Part shown: in pieces, positions 1 to 6,844 of the stretch
Layout of the letters: every line of letters begins with the position of its first letter
How positions within the stretch are numbered: position 1 is the first letter of the stretch
Assembly (NCBI GenBank): GCA_029856295.1
Contig: JAHQWS010000069.1
Location: 1-8,773 of the forward strand
DNA: 8,773 bases
Reading direction: 5' to 3'
Source of the DNA: Promethearchaeia archaeon
Lineage (GTDB): Archaea > Asgardarchaeota > Lokiarchaeia > Sigyniarchaeales > SOKP01
The notes under the pieces: generated by a model
Seen by the model: only the letters and a program-made list of their open reading frames with translations
The model's database searches: none
What the model was told of the DNA's origin: nothing
Made by a program: the position numbers and the translations under genes

Positions 1-492
1 ACATTATTAGAAATTGTTGATTTTTTTCGCGCTAATATCGATGGATGTCAAGGTTGCTACGCTGCCGGGGCATCTCCTTATATTGGACAACGACGTGGAA
101 GAGCAATCCATTGTGAATATGAATTATCAAAAGAAGACTGTCTTGAAGCTCGTGAATTTGAAGATCAAATTGGTTGTTTTTCATTCATAGATCTAGGTAA
201 TCTATTAGTGAAAAACTCAGGTGTGTTCGGGATTCCCTATAGAGCAATAATTCCCTTGAAAATTAAAAATCTTCTTGTTGCAGGAAGGACAATATCCCCC
301 GACAATATAGCATTTGCCGCCACGAGGAATACTGTTTGCTCAATGATAACCGGACAAGCAGCTGGAACGTCAGCATCAATAGCAGTTGTGGAGGATTGCT
401 TTCCACGAGATATCGATATTAAAAAACTTCAAGAAACCTTAATTAAAAACGCTACTCTTTTGAAGCCTATTTTAGATCCTTTAGAGGAGTAA
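1..492 (+). CDS. FAD-dependent oxidoreductase, C-terminal part (5' end outside window)
   Basis: The reading frame is open from the first base, so this is a partial gene and not a short ORF beginning at the internal ATG at 208. The visible 163 residues match the last ~165 residues of the full-length flavoprotein at 2186-3580 at roughly 80% identity, so about 300 N-terminal residues, including the Rossmann GxGxxG, lie upstream. Seen here: a CQGC pair, the GQRRGRAIHCEYEL stretch that corresponds to the conserved GxRxTRxIxGEY region of FAD_oxidored-type (PF12831) proteins, and the C-terminal LLVAGRTIS and GQAAGT segments that contact FAD in this fold. The reaction is expected to be a flavin-dependent oxidation or reduction in the cytoplasm; the substrate is unknown. 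The gene ends convergently with the transporter gene at 602-2071. No frameshift or stop interrupts the visible part, so I treat it as intact. Confidence 0.88.
   Translation, partial: TLLEIVDFFRANIDGCQGCYAAGASPYIGQRRGRAIHCEYELSKEDCLEAREFEDQIGCFSFIDLGNLLVKNSGVFGIPYRAIIPLKIKNLLVAGRTISPDNIAFAATRNTVCSMITGQAAGTSASIAVVEDCFPRDIDIKKLQETLIKNATLLKPILDPLEE
1..492 (+). repeat. Direct repeat copy A of paralogous flavoprotein genes (copy B at 3083-3574)
   Basis: Base 1 aligns with base 3083 without gaps for at least the first 360 bases. Counting by hand, bases 1-70 differ at one position, bases 1-130 at nine, and bases 141-360 at about 45 (about 80% identity). Both copies are coding and in the same orientation, bracketing the transporter gene. 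The repeat certainly extends left of the window. Confidence 0.85.
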
Positions 493-513
493 ATTCTTTT
501 TAAGTTCGAAAAT

Positions 514-540
514 TAAGAAGAAAATAAAAGAAAAAAATAA
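514..540 (-). terminator. T-rich terminator-like tract for the transporter gene
   Basis: On the minus strand this stretch reads as runs of T broken by single other bases, beginning about 60 bases past the transporter stop codon. Archaeal RNA polymerase terminates at oligo-T tracts, so it fits an end for the minus-strand transcript. No hairpin was seen. Confidence 0.4.
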
Positions 541-555
541 CAGTTTTAATGATTT

Positions 556-585
556 AAAATTTTTTCTTTTTATACTTTTTTATTA
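556..585 (+). terminator. T-rich terminator-like tract for the partial flavoprotein gene
   Basis: Three T runs of 5 to 6 bases separated by one to a few bases lie about 65 bases past the stop codon at 490-492. With the opposite-strand tract at 514-540 this makes the 109-base convergent gap look like a bidirectional terminator. It holds no gene. Confidence 0.4.
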
Positions 586-601
586 GTCTTTGTGGTTCTT
601 A

Positions 602-2071
602 TCAGAATCCTAGCTCTTTAAGTTTAATCTTATTCTTTTCGACCATGTCTTGGGTTAAGGGATAAAATTTCCAAAAGATAAGAGTTGGTATTAAGACAAT
701 TATCATTGGAATAATTCCCATTAAAAGGCGAATTCCCCATAGGACTAAATTTATATCATCGACAGCACCAGCCAATCCTTCATATGTATCATAACCTGGT
801 ACGAATCCAGTGAGCTCATGAACTATTGCGAATATTACGACAGTTAAAGTTGCAGTAAGACGTGGAATAAAGGTAGTTAGCCCTATAAGCACTCCTTTTT
901 GATCCTTTTTTTTCTTCACCATGAAATCATCAATAACATTGGTTTGAATTACCGGGAAAAATAAAGTCCACCAACATCCCAGTGTAAATCCCAGAATAAA
1001 AGTAAAGATAACAAAATCATATATCGTCTGGAAAAAAGTTAATGGTATTAAAGCAGCAGATAAACAGAATCCTCCTATAGACATCGTTTTTTTATTATTA
1101 TTTAGCTTTTTAGCTATCTTAACCCAGAATGGCACTGAAATTATGGCACCTAAAAGAAAAAAAGCAAAAATTAATGTTGTTATAGAAGGATCTTCTCGCA
1201 ATACAAAAATTACTACATAAATCACATTCATTGTTAGCATTTCGGTTACAACCACAAATGAAGTATATAAAATAATAGAAATAATGAAACTCCTAAGCAT
1301 AATAGACTCTTTCAAACCTTCAATAAAACCTATTTTTTTTGGTTCGGCTATATAATATCGTTCAATCATTATTTTATCTTCACGAGCTCCAGGAACGAAT
1401 AAAAAACAGCCTAAGAGACCAATTAAAGCAATTATAACGGCCATAAAGACATAGCCCTGCCTTCCTGTATTTGCCGCAATAAGAAGAGGAGGTATAAGCA
1501 TACCGAAAACCCTACTTATTATTTCAATTGGAGTGGAGTATGCAGCTAAGTTTCTTCGCTCTGTTTCAGTTCTAAATTTATCTGCTCTCAGATGACCAGC
1601 ATTTACATAGATAATAGTCTCAAAACTATCAGCTAAACATAAAGAAAATGCTAACCATCCGAATAGCATCCATGATCCTTGTGATGTGCCAGGATCAACA
1701 TTAGGAGGATTATAGATCAAAAGAACTGAAAAACACCATGGTAATATTGCAATAATAATCCAAGGAAACCGCTTTCCCCATCTTTTCGTAAATCTTGTAT
1801 TACGATCCGTCAAATATCCCATTAAAGGATTATTAAGTGCATCCCATACGAATGCTATTATTAAAGCAATGGAGATCAACCAAGCATTTAATCCAATAAC
1901 TGCTTCATAATAAAAGAAAAGAAAAATAAGTTGTGCTGCTCCAATAAAAGAACTTGCAAAGTTATAACTACTAAAAGATAAATAGGTTAATTTAGAATGT
2001 CTTGATTCTTCAGCTCCGATGTTTTCTAGTCCTTTTTTATTTGAGTCTGTGTTAATTGTATTATTATTCAA
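602..2071 (-). CDS. MFS transporter of the GPH (glycoside-pentoside-hexuronide:cation symporter, MFS_2) family
   Basis: A 489-residue membrane protein with about 12 hydrophobic segments after a ~30-residue polar N-terminus. The family signature is clear: WDALNNPLMGYLTDR at residues 76-90, followed by a loop with the basic RWGKRFPW stretch at 97-104, as in MelB-type symporters. The C-terminus carries the usual last-helix pattern ending in FYPLT. Family members import sugars, glycosides or uronates with Na+ or H+. In MelB two Asp residues of helix II (D55 and D59) hold the cation. Here the first is kept (D77) but the second is Asn (N81, codon AAT at 1829-1831), so coupling may be altered or lost. 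The start is a TTG, chosen because no ATG is nearby and a good AAGGTG site lies ten bases upstream. The gene diverges from the flavoprotein at 2186 and converges with the one ending at 492, which suggests transport of their substrate or product. The substrate cannot be read from sequence. Confidence 0.9.
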   Translation of the reverse strand: MNNNTINTDSNKKGLENIGAEESRHSKLTYLSFSSYNFASSFIGAAQLIFLFFYYEAVIGLNAWLISIALIIAFVWDALNNPLMGYLTDRNTRFTKRWGKRFPWIIIAILPWCFSVLLIYNPPNVDPGTSQGSWMLFGWLAFSLCLADSFETIIYVNAGHLRADKFRTETERRNLAAYSTPIEIISRVFGMLIPPLLIAANTGRQGYVFMAVIIALIGLLGCFLFVPGAREDKIMIERYYIAEPKKIGFIEGLKESIMLRSFIISIILYTSFVVVTEMLTMNVIYVVIFVLREDPSITTLIFAFFLLGAIISVPFWVKIAKKLNNNKKTMSIGGFCLSAALIPLTFFQTIYDFVIFTFILGFTLGCWWTLFFPVIQTNVIDDFMVKKKKDQKGVLIGLTTFIPRLTATLTVVIFAIVHELTGFVPGYDTYEGLAGAVDDINLVLWGIRLLMGIIPMIIVLIPTLIFWKFYPLTQDMVEKNKIKLKELGF

Positions 2072-2185
2072 AGTTATGGAACACCTTTTCTTGAAATTAA
2101 AATTATTTTTAAAAAATACTTAATATACTTATTTAGATTTAATTGCTAATAAATTTTCTAATAATTTAAGACCTTAGACAATAAA
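2072..2185. promoter_or_regulatory. Divergent intergenic promoter region between transporter and flavoprotein genes
   Basis: This 114-base AT-rich gap separates divergent start codons, so it must hold promoters for both genes or for operons they head. On the minus strand the stretch at 2119-2131 reads TAAGTATATTAAG and is a plausible TATA box about 50 bases before the TTG start. On the plus strand a weaker candidate is the TAATAAATTT stretch near 2148-2157, about 40 bases before the possible ATG at 2198. The shared region could allow joint control. I see no clear dyad operator. Confidence 0.45.
2082..2087 (-). promoter_or_regulatory. Ribosome binding site AAGGTG that decides a TTG start
   Basis: On the minus strand AAGGTG lies ten bases before the TTG at 2071 and is complementary to the archaeal 16S rRNA 3' end. 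There is no in-frame ATG or GTG between this site and residue ~190, so it supports initiation at TTG. Confidence 0.6.
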
Positions 2186-3580
2186 GTGAAAAGAGATATG
2201 GATATAAACTTTGATATTCAAAATGAAGTGGAGAATTACGATGTTTTAGTAGCTGGAGGAGGATTAGCTGGATTTGCTGCTGCACTTTCAGCAGCTAGAA
2301 ATGGAGCAAAAACAATTCTTATTGAAAAAGAAGGTTATCTAGGGGGACAAGGAGTAATTGGAGCTGTGGTGTTACATAATTTCTTTAACGTTTTTGATGC
2401 TACACCTGGGGCACCTCGGTTAAGGGTTGCGAAAGGAATTGCCCAGGAACTGCTTGATCGAGTTCAACTGCAGGGGGGAGCAATTGAAGATATTCGCGTC
2501 GAAAAATTTGGTGATCACACCAGTATTATATCAATTGTAGAACCTGAAATTACCAAGGCTGTGCTAAATGAGATGTTATTAGAAGCGGGAGTAAAATTAT
2601 TACTTCATAGTGTAATTATTCAAGTAAAAACTGCTAATAATAAAGTTAAAGGAGCTTTCGTATGGAACAAGGCTGGCTTTACTTTTATAGCAGCTAAACA
2701 ATATATTGATTGTACTGGAGACGGTGATCTCGCAGCATATGCAGGTGCTTCATTCAAACATTTTAAAGCAAATGAACCTGGAGCCTATCCCGCAGGGTTT
2801 ACATTTCGTTTATGTAATATTGATTTAGCTAAGATGGAAGATGATTTGGAAAAGAAAGGACTCATAATAATATTAGGACATGCTGTTAAACCAGGAGGGT
2901 CCAAACCAGAATTAGTACGATTAAAATTTAATATACGTAAATTAGGTTTTAAAAAAGCGTATTTTTTTTATGCGGCATCACTATGTCCAAATGAGCTTAC
3001 GTATTGTAATTGTATTAACTATGGACCAAATGATGGATTAGATCCCGAAGAATTAACGGATGCTGAAGTCTATATGCGTAATACATTATTAGAAATTGTT
3101 GATTTTTTTCGCGCTAAAATCGATGGATGTCAAGGTTGCTACGCTGCCGGGGTTTCTCCTTATGTAGGACAAAGACGCACAAGAGCAATCCATTGTGAAT
3201 ATGAATTATCAAAAGATGATTGCCTCGAAGGTCGCAAATTTGAAGATCAAATTGGGTGTTTTTCTTTCATTGACATAAGTAAATTATATGTAAAAAATTC
3301 AGGCGCGTTTGATATTCCATATAGAGCAATTCTCCCTATAGAAATAGAAAATTTACTTGTTGCAGGAAGAACAATATCTCCAGACAATATTGCATTTGCT
3401 GCGACTAGAAATACTGTTTGTTCTATGATAACTGGACAAGCAGCTGGAACGGCAGCTTCAATAGCAATTGCGGAAGGATGTTCTCCTCGAGATATTGACG
3501 TCAAAAAACTTCAGGAAATCTTAGTAAATAATGATGTCCTTTTAAAACCCATTAGAGAACCCAAAGCTGATTTAAACTAA
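2186..3580 (+). CDS. FAD-dependent oxidoreductase (FAD_oxidored / PF12831-like), full length
   Basis: A 464-residue soluble flavoprotein. A Rossmann beta-alpha-beta unit runs from about residue 19 to 47, with GGGLAG at 24-29 and the ribose-binding Glu at 47, followed by GYLGG. A CTGDGD segment lies at 176-181, the GQRRTRAI region near 328-335, and the C-terminal FAD-contact elements LLVAGRT (390-396) and GQAAGTAAS (417-425). These are hallmarks of the FAD_oxidored family, whose members are mostly uncharacterised dehydrogenases or reductases. Cysteines at 267, 274, 276, 315 and 318 are absent from the third flavoprotein of this window and may form a redox disulfide or bind metal. Start: the GTG at 2186 has no ribosome binding site; the ATG at 2198 (12 bases on, losing four residues) has AGTGA eight bases upstream and is at least as likely. 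The gene diverges from a GPH transporter and is a close paralogue of the partial gene at 1-492. It converges with the next gene, leaving only 22 bases. Substrate unknown. Confidence 0.9.
   Translation: MKRDMDINFDIQNEVENYDVLVAGGGLAGFAAALSAARNGAKTILIEKEGYLGGQGVIGAVVLHNFFNVFDATPGAPRLRVAKGIAQELLDRVQLQGGAIEDIRVEKFGDHTSIISIVEPEITKAVLNEMLLEAGVKLLLHSVIIQVKTANNKVKGAFVWNKAGFTFIAAKQYIDCTGDGDLAAYAGASFKHFKANEPGAYPAGFTFRLCNIDLAKMEDDLEKKGLIIILGHAVKPGGSKPELVRLKFNIRKLGFKKAYFFYAASLCPNELTYCNCINYGPNDGLDPEELTDAEVYMRNTLLEIVDFFRAKIDGCQGCYAAGVSPYVGQRRTRAIHCEYELSKDDCLEGRKFEDQIGCFSFIDISKLYVKNSGAFDIPYRAILPIEIENLLVAGRTISPDNIAFAATRNTVCSMITGQAAGTAASIAIAEGCSPRDIDVKKLQEILVNNDVLLKPIREPKADLN
3083..3574 (+). repeat. Direct repeat copy B of paralogous flavoprotein genes (copy A at 1-492)
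   Basis: This is the 3' third of the flavoprotein gene, aligned base for base with window positions 1 onward. Identity is very high at the left (3083-3152 has one mismatch) and drops to about 80% downstream, mostly through third-codon-position changes. Left of 3083 no comparison is possible because copy A leaves the window. Confidence 0.85.
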
Positions 3581-3602
3581 AGGGAATTTTGAAAATTATT
3601 AA

Positions 3603-4847
3603 TCAAATATTTTTCCTTAATTCTTGACCTTGATTAATTAATGTCTTTTGTAATAATGAGATATTTATTTCTCTCGGTTTAACGGCATGTATAGTACATA
3701 AAGCAGCTGCAGTCCCAGCGGCTTGCCCAACAGCCATAACTGGTGCCATAGAACGGTGTGATTCAAAAGGCTCTTGTTCTGATGAAATACATCGCCCACT
3801 TATTAATAAATTATCAATCGCTTTGGGAATCAGACATCTATAAGGAATATCATACCCCTCATGTTCTAAATATCGTCTATATCCATAATAATGTATAATT
3901 GGGGCTGAGCTAATAGCAATAACATCGTCGAATTTTCTTCCTTCTATTGCATTTTCAGCAGTAAGCTTATACTCTCCTTCAATAAAACGCGTTTGACGAA
4001 TACCGATTAGAGGCGGGGTCTCTGCGAGATATGCTCCTGCTTGAATCAATTGTGGGTTTAATTTCAAAACTCTATTGAAGTGTTTAAAAACTTTAAGTCT
4101 TGATTGAATTTCGGCTTTGGATATCTTCCACATGTCGTTTTGTCCCCATCCATAACCTGGACCCCAGACAACTGAGCTATCTCCGTAGCGACAGTTTCCA
4201 AACTCCTCATCTTTAATGCCGGATATCTTATACATGATGGTATCTTTTAATGCGTAATCGCTAGGTTTTGCTTCCCAGAACGGGGCTCCTGCTCTTGCCG
4301 CAACATCACCATCTCCCGTAGCATCAATAAAAACCTTGGAAAAAAACGCTCCTCGGCCCGATTTATTCTCAACGACAATTCCTTTTAAATTGTTTCCCTC
4401 CATTATTACATCAGAAAAATACGTGTGAAAAAGAATGTCTACACCAGATTCGTGAACAAGCTTTAAGGCAATATATTTGAATTTTTCAGGGTCTATACAA
4501 TAAGAATAACTTAATTCCCCTTTTTCAATATCATATTCTTTTTGAGGATATGGACTTTTGCCTAAACCATTGATTTTATGTAATTCTAAAATAATTTCCT
4601 GAGCGATACCCTTCACAGTCTGTAAGGTATCGGGTTCCACTTGATTTCGAAAGCCGTTTATATTAATCATCAATGATGCTGTTGCCGTTCCTCCAAGATA
4701 CCCAAATCTTTCTATGAGTAAAGTCTTTGCTTTATTACGAGCACTTGCGATCGCAGCTACAAGTCCTGCTACTCCCCCTCCTGTAACGATAACTTCATAC
4801 TGTCCAAAGACATCGATTTCTTTGGCACGTTCAAGGTATTTCTTCAT
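3603..4847 (-). CDS. FAD-dependent oxidoreductase (FAD_oxidored / PF12831-like), divergent member
   Basis: A 414-residue soluble flavoprotein. The N-terminal Rossmann unit has TGGGVAG at residues 22-28, Glu46 for the ADP ribose and GYLGG at 49-53. IDATGDGDVAARAG lies at 174-187, GIRQTRFIEGEYKL at 282-295 (the conserved GxRxTRxIxGEY element of this family), and LLISGR plus VGQAAGTAAAL near 347-352 and 373-383 complete the FAD site. It shares architecture with the flavoprotein at 2186-3580 but is much more distant than the 1-492/2186 pair, and it lacks that pair's CxxC. It is expected to catalyse a cytoplasmic flavin-dependent redox step on an unknown organic substrate, possibly a related step in the same pathway. 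The ATG start at 4847 is supported by AAAAGGAT about nine bases upstream (4857-4864, minus strand). It faces the upstream flavoprotein gene tail to tail and diverges from the DUF6125-like gene at 5042. Confidence 0.9.
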   Translation of the reverse strand: MKKYLERAKEIDVFGQYEVIVTGGGVAGLVAAIASARNKAKTLLIERFGYLGGTATASLMININGFRNQVEPDTLQTVKGIAQEIILELHKINGLGKSPYPQKEYDIEKGELSYSYCIDPEKFKYIALKLVHESGVDILFHTYFSDVIMEGNNLKGIVVENKSGRGAFFSKVFIDATGDGDVAARAGAPFWEAKPSDYALKDTIMYKISGIKDEEFGNCRYGDSSVVWGPGYGWGQNDMWKISKAEIQSRLKVFKHFNRVLKLNPQLIQAGAYLAETPPLIGIRQTRFIEGEYKLTAENAIEGRKFDDVIAISSAPIIHYYGYRRYLEHEGYDIPYRCLIPKAIDNLLISGRCISSEQEPFESHRSMAPVMAVGQAAGTAAALCTIHAVKPREINISLLQKTLINQGQELRKNI

Positions 4848-5041
4848 TTTAGTTTTATCCTTTTAACATTTTTAAAATTTGCTAAACTATTCATTAATAA
4901 TTTCTCTTCTATCTTTATGTTTATTAAAATTTACTTTAAATGTGTACAGCCTTTATCTGTTATAAATTTAAACCTAAAATATTTAAATTAAAGAAATTTT
5001 TCCAGATTAAGATATAATTAACTTTTGAGATATGAATAAAC
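4848..5041. promoter_or_regulatory. Divergent promoter region between third flavoprotein and DUF6125-like gene
   Basis: This 194-base AT-rich gap lies between divergent genes and shows no ORF. For the plus-strand gene, TATA-like candidates are TATAAATTTAAA at 4961-4972, ATATTTAAATTA at 4979-4990 and GATATAATTA at 5011-5020. The last would put the transcript start almost on the start codon (leaderless), the second would leave a short leader. For the minus-strand gene a TTTAAAG element near 4934-4940 is the best candidate. I cannot choose between them from sequence. Confidence 0.4.
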
Positions 5042-5557
5042 TTGAACGATCAATTACTGAAGCTTTCTAAAGAGGAATTGATCAATTACATCGAAAGTAT
5101 ATCAAAAAATTGGCTTGCAATAGATGGGACCTGGTTTCAGGCGGTTGAAAAAGACTACGGATTAGAAAAAGCCATAGAACTCGATATTAAACAATGGAAA
5201 CGGTTTACCGTAATTGAAGCCAAAAGAATCATGCAGACATTTAATCTTCCTGAAAATGGGGGGATCTCTGCATTAATTAAAGCTTTACAATTTAGAATGT
5301 ATGCAAATATTAATGTTCAAGAAGTCGTGGAGAGTTCTGAACATCGTTGCGTCTTTAGAATGAATAATTGTCGAGTTCAATACGCGAGGAAAATGAGGGG
5401 GTTGACCGACTTTCCGTGTAAAGGGGTTGGATTAGTTGAATACGGCGATTTTGCCAAGACAATAGATCCCCGAATTGAAACCAACTGTATATGTTGCCCG
5501 CCCGACGATCATCCAGACGAATATTACTGTGCTTGGGAATTTATTCTCAAGGAATGA
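5042..5557 (+). CDS. Cysteine-rich DUF6125-like protein, function unknown
   Basis: A 171-residue soluble protein. The N-terminal half is helical and charged, with NWLAIDGTWFQAVEKDYG at residues 23-40. The C-terminal half is cysteine-rich: Cys 103, 110, 126, 149, 151, 152 and 163, with the stretch NCRVQYARKMRGL at 109-121, IDPRIETNCICCPPD at 141-155 and YCAWEF at 162-167. From memory this layout matches proteins annotated DUF6125, found in anaerobic bacteria and archaea. The cysteines suggest a metal site or Fe-S cluster, but no function is established that I know of. The start is TTG: an in-frame stop lies at 5033-5035 just upstream and no in-frame ATG occurs until residue 64, so the family-like N-terminus requires TTG (or ATA at 5036). 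Only a weak GAGAT lies ten bases before it. It precedes two Hdr-like iron-sulfur proteins on the same strand. Confidence 0.82.
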   Translation: MNDQLLKLSKEELINYIESISKNWLAIDGTWFQAVEKDYGLEKAIELDIKQWKRFTVIEAKRIMQTFNLPENGGISALIKALQFRMYANINVQEVVESSEHRCVFRMNNCRVQYARKMRGLTDFPCKGVGLVEYGDFAKTIDPRIETNCICCPPDDHPDEYYCAWEFILKE

Positions 5558-5577
5558 AAAGCCATAAGTTAATTATA

Positions 5578-5621
5578 AAAATATCTTTTTATGTACAAAA
5601 CTCAAAATATCTTTTAGGTAC
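5578..5621 (+). repeat. Short direct repeat upstream of the first Hdr-like gene
   Basis: AAAATATCTTTT occurs at 5578-5589 and again at 5604-5615, 26 bases apart, and each copy is followed shortly by GTAC (5593-5596 and 5618-5621). It lies just before a TTTAAA box at 5622-5627. Position and spacing (about 2.5 helix turns) would suit a regulator binding site, but in AT-rich DNA chance is possible. Confidence 0.3.
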
Positions 5622-5641
5622 TTTAAATTATTCATAATAAT
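5620..5641 (+). promoter_or_regulatory. TATA-like box and adjacent dyad upstream of the first Hdr-like gene
   Basis: ACTTTAAATTA at 5620-5630 resembles an archaeal TATA box and would give a start near 5650 and a leader of about 40 bases. A perfect 6-base inverted repeat with a 3-base centre, ATTATT-CAT-AATAAT, spans 5627-5641 immediately downstream and could be an operator. Confidence 0.35.
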
Positions 5642-5691
5642 TATTCAAAAAATACTAAATAAAATCATAAAAATTGAAAAAGGTGGAGTAG

Positions 5692-6711
5692 ATGTTTGAT
5701 AAATCTCATTGTGCGGAATGTGAGAATATTGATTGCCTAACTCGCTGTCAATGGATTGAATTTGATGCTAAGGATGCTGCTAAGGCAGAAATGACAAAAA
5801 TGATCAATGGTGAAGATTCGAGGGTATTAAGTGAGTGTGTCACCTGCTTTGCTTGTGATGAATATTGTCCTTTTGGTTCTCATCCCTTTGATTTAATAAC
5901 AGAATTACAAGAGAAATATAACTCCTTGGATATTAATCCCCATTTACTTGATGCTACAATAAAGAGATATAAACCTTATGATGAATTAAGATTAAAAGAA
6001 ATTGATTCTAGCAAGCCCGTTCTTAACAAATGCGCTTTTATAAAAACAAACGCAAAAAATATGCAAGGGAAATTATTTGATGATTTACAATATGTTGGTG
6101 GTCTTAATTATTTTTGCAATTTAATTTATCATCATTATGCGCGAGATTCTGTAATAAAAGAAAGAGCTCCTATAATTATAGACGCTATTAAAAAACAGGG
6201 AATCAAGGAAATGATATGTTTTCACGATGAATGTTATGGGTTCTGGGCTTCTTATTGCCCACGAAATAATATAGAACTCCCATCAGATTTTAAGCCAATT
6301 CATATATATGAGTACTTATACAATTATTTGAACGACCATAAATCGGAAATAAAGAAATTAAACATGAAAATGGCATACCAACGTAGTTGTTCGAACAGGT
6401 TTATTCCCGAAGTTGATAAATATGTAGATAAAATATGTGATCTAATTGGTGTTGAAAGAGTTCCAAGAAAATATGATAGAGAAAATGCCATGTGCTGCGC
6501 AGGTGTATTTGCTCTGTTTAATAAAGGTAAATTAATGAGAAAAGCTCAAAATGATAATACCAACGATATGCTGGAATATGGGGCGGAAGCAGTAGTATAT
6601 AGTTGTCCAATGTGTTTAGAAAGTTTAGCTTCAAAAACAAAAAGAAAGGGACTGAAAAATTATTTGCTGAGTGATCTTTGTAGACTTGCATTAGACGAAG
6701 TTATTGAATAG
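5692..6711 (+). CDS. HdrD-like (Fe-S)-binding protein with cysteine-rich CCG-type domains, paralogue 1
   Basis: A 339-residue soluble protein. The N-terminus holds two cysteine quartets, C7-x2-C10-x4-C15-x3-C19 and C49-x2-C52-x2-C55-x3-C59-P; the second is a typical [4Fe-4S] ferredoxin motif. The rest resembles two CCG domains of the HdrB/HdrD/GlpC/LutA type. The second has C233-x34-C268-C269-x35-C305-x2-C308, the spacing expected for a noncubane cluster, but the motif is CCA, not CCG. The first is degenerate: C114, a single C142 where a CC pair is expected, then C176-x4-C181. Family members transfer electrons or reduce disulfides next to flavoproteins. At 339 residues it is shorter than typical HdrD (about 400). 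No membrane segment. A strong AGGTGGAG site (5681-5688) precedes the ATG. It is about 55% identical to the next gene. Partner and substrate unknown; it is not a canonical methanogen HdrD. Confidence 0.88.
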   Translation: MFDKSHCAECENIDCLTRCQWIEFDAKDAAKAEMTKMINGEDSRVLSECVTCFACDEYCPFGSHPFDLITELQEKYNSLDINPHLLDATIKRYKPYDELRLKEIDSSKPVLNKCAFIKTNAKNMQGKLFDDLQYVGGLNYFCNLIYHHYARDSVIKERAPIIIDAIKKQGIKEMICFHDECYGFWASYCPRNNIELPSDFKPIHIYEYLYNYLNDHKSEIKKLNMKMAYQRSCSNRFIPEVDKYVDKICDLIGVERVPRKYDRENAMCCAGVFALFNKGKLMRKAQNDNTNDMLEYGAEAVVYSCPMCLESLASKTKRKGLKNYLLSDLCRLALDEVIE

Positions 6712-6754
6712 AAACTGTAGTTCATTTCAATTTATTTTAATTAAATTAAATTAA

Positions 6755-6806
6755 TTTCTTTCTTTTCCTTATTTTTTCCAATTTTCAATTCTAAATAAAT
6801 TGAAAA
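6755..6806 (+). terminator. Pyrimidine-rich tract and hairpin between the Hdr-like paralogues
   Basis: A T/C-rich tract runs from about 6755 to 6778. It is followed by a perfect 9-base inverted repeat, TTTTCAATT at 6782-6790 and AATTGAAAA at 6798-6806, with a 7-base loop. This fits an archaeal-style end for the first Hdr-like transcript, although the hairpin is AT-only and weak. Confidence 0.4.
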
Positions 6807-6810
6807 ATAA

Positions 6811-6844
6811 TCAATAAATATAATTCTTGATTTTACTAAATCAA
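6811..6844 (+). promoter_or_regulatory. TATA-like box followed by perfect dyad upstream of the second Hdr-like gene
   Basis: The stretch near 6812-6824 (CAATAAATATAAT) can serve as a TATA box. Directly after it TTGATTT (6827-6833), a 4-base spacer and AAATCAA (6838-6844) form a perfect 18-base dyad. Between TATA box and expected transcript start is where archaeal repressors often bind, so it is an operator candidate. It could also be a small hairpin in the leader. Confidence 0.4.

Noticed and set aside
208..492. Treating the first gene as a 94-residue protein starting at the ATG at 208
   Set aside because: The frame is open to base 1 and homologous to the full-length flavoprotein throughout, so it is a window-truncated gene.
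3247..3504. Minus-strand ORF within the flavoprotein gene
   Set aside because: It lies wholly antisense to conserved FAD-binding sequence and has no recognisable features or ribosome binding site; a shadow ORF.
1..3580. Composite transposon made of the flanking repeats
   Set aside because: The repeats are coding flavoprotein genes without transposase, terminal inverted repeats or target duplications; gene duplication is the simpler reading.
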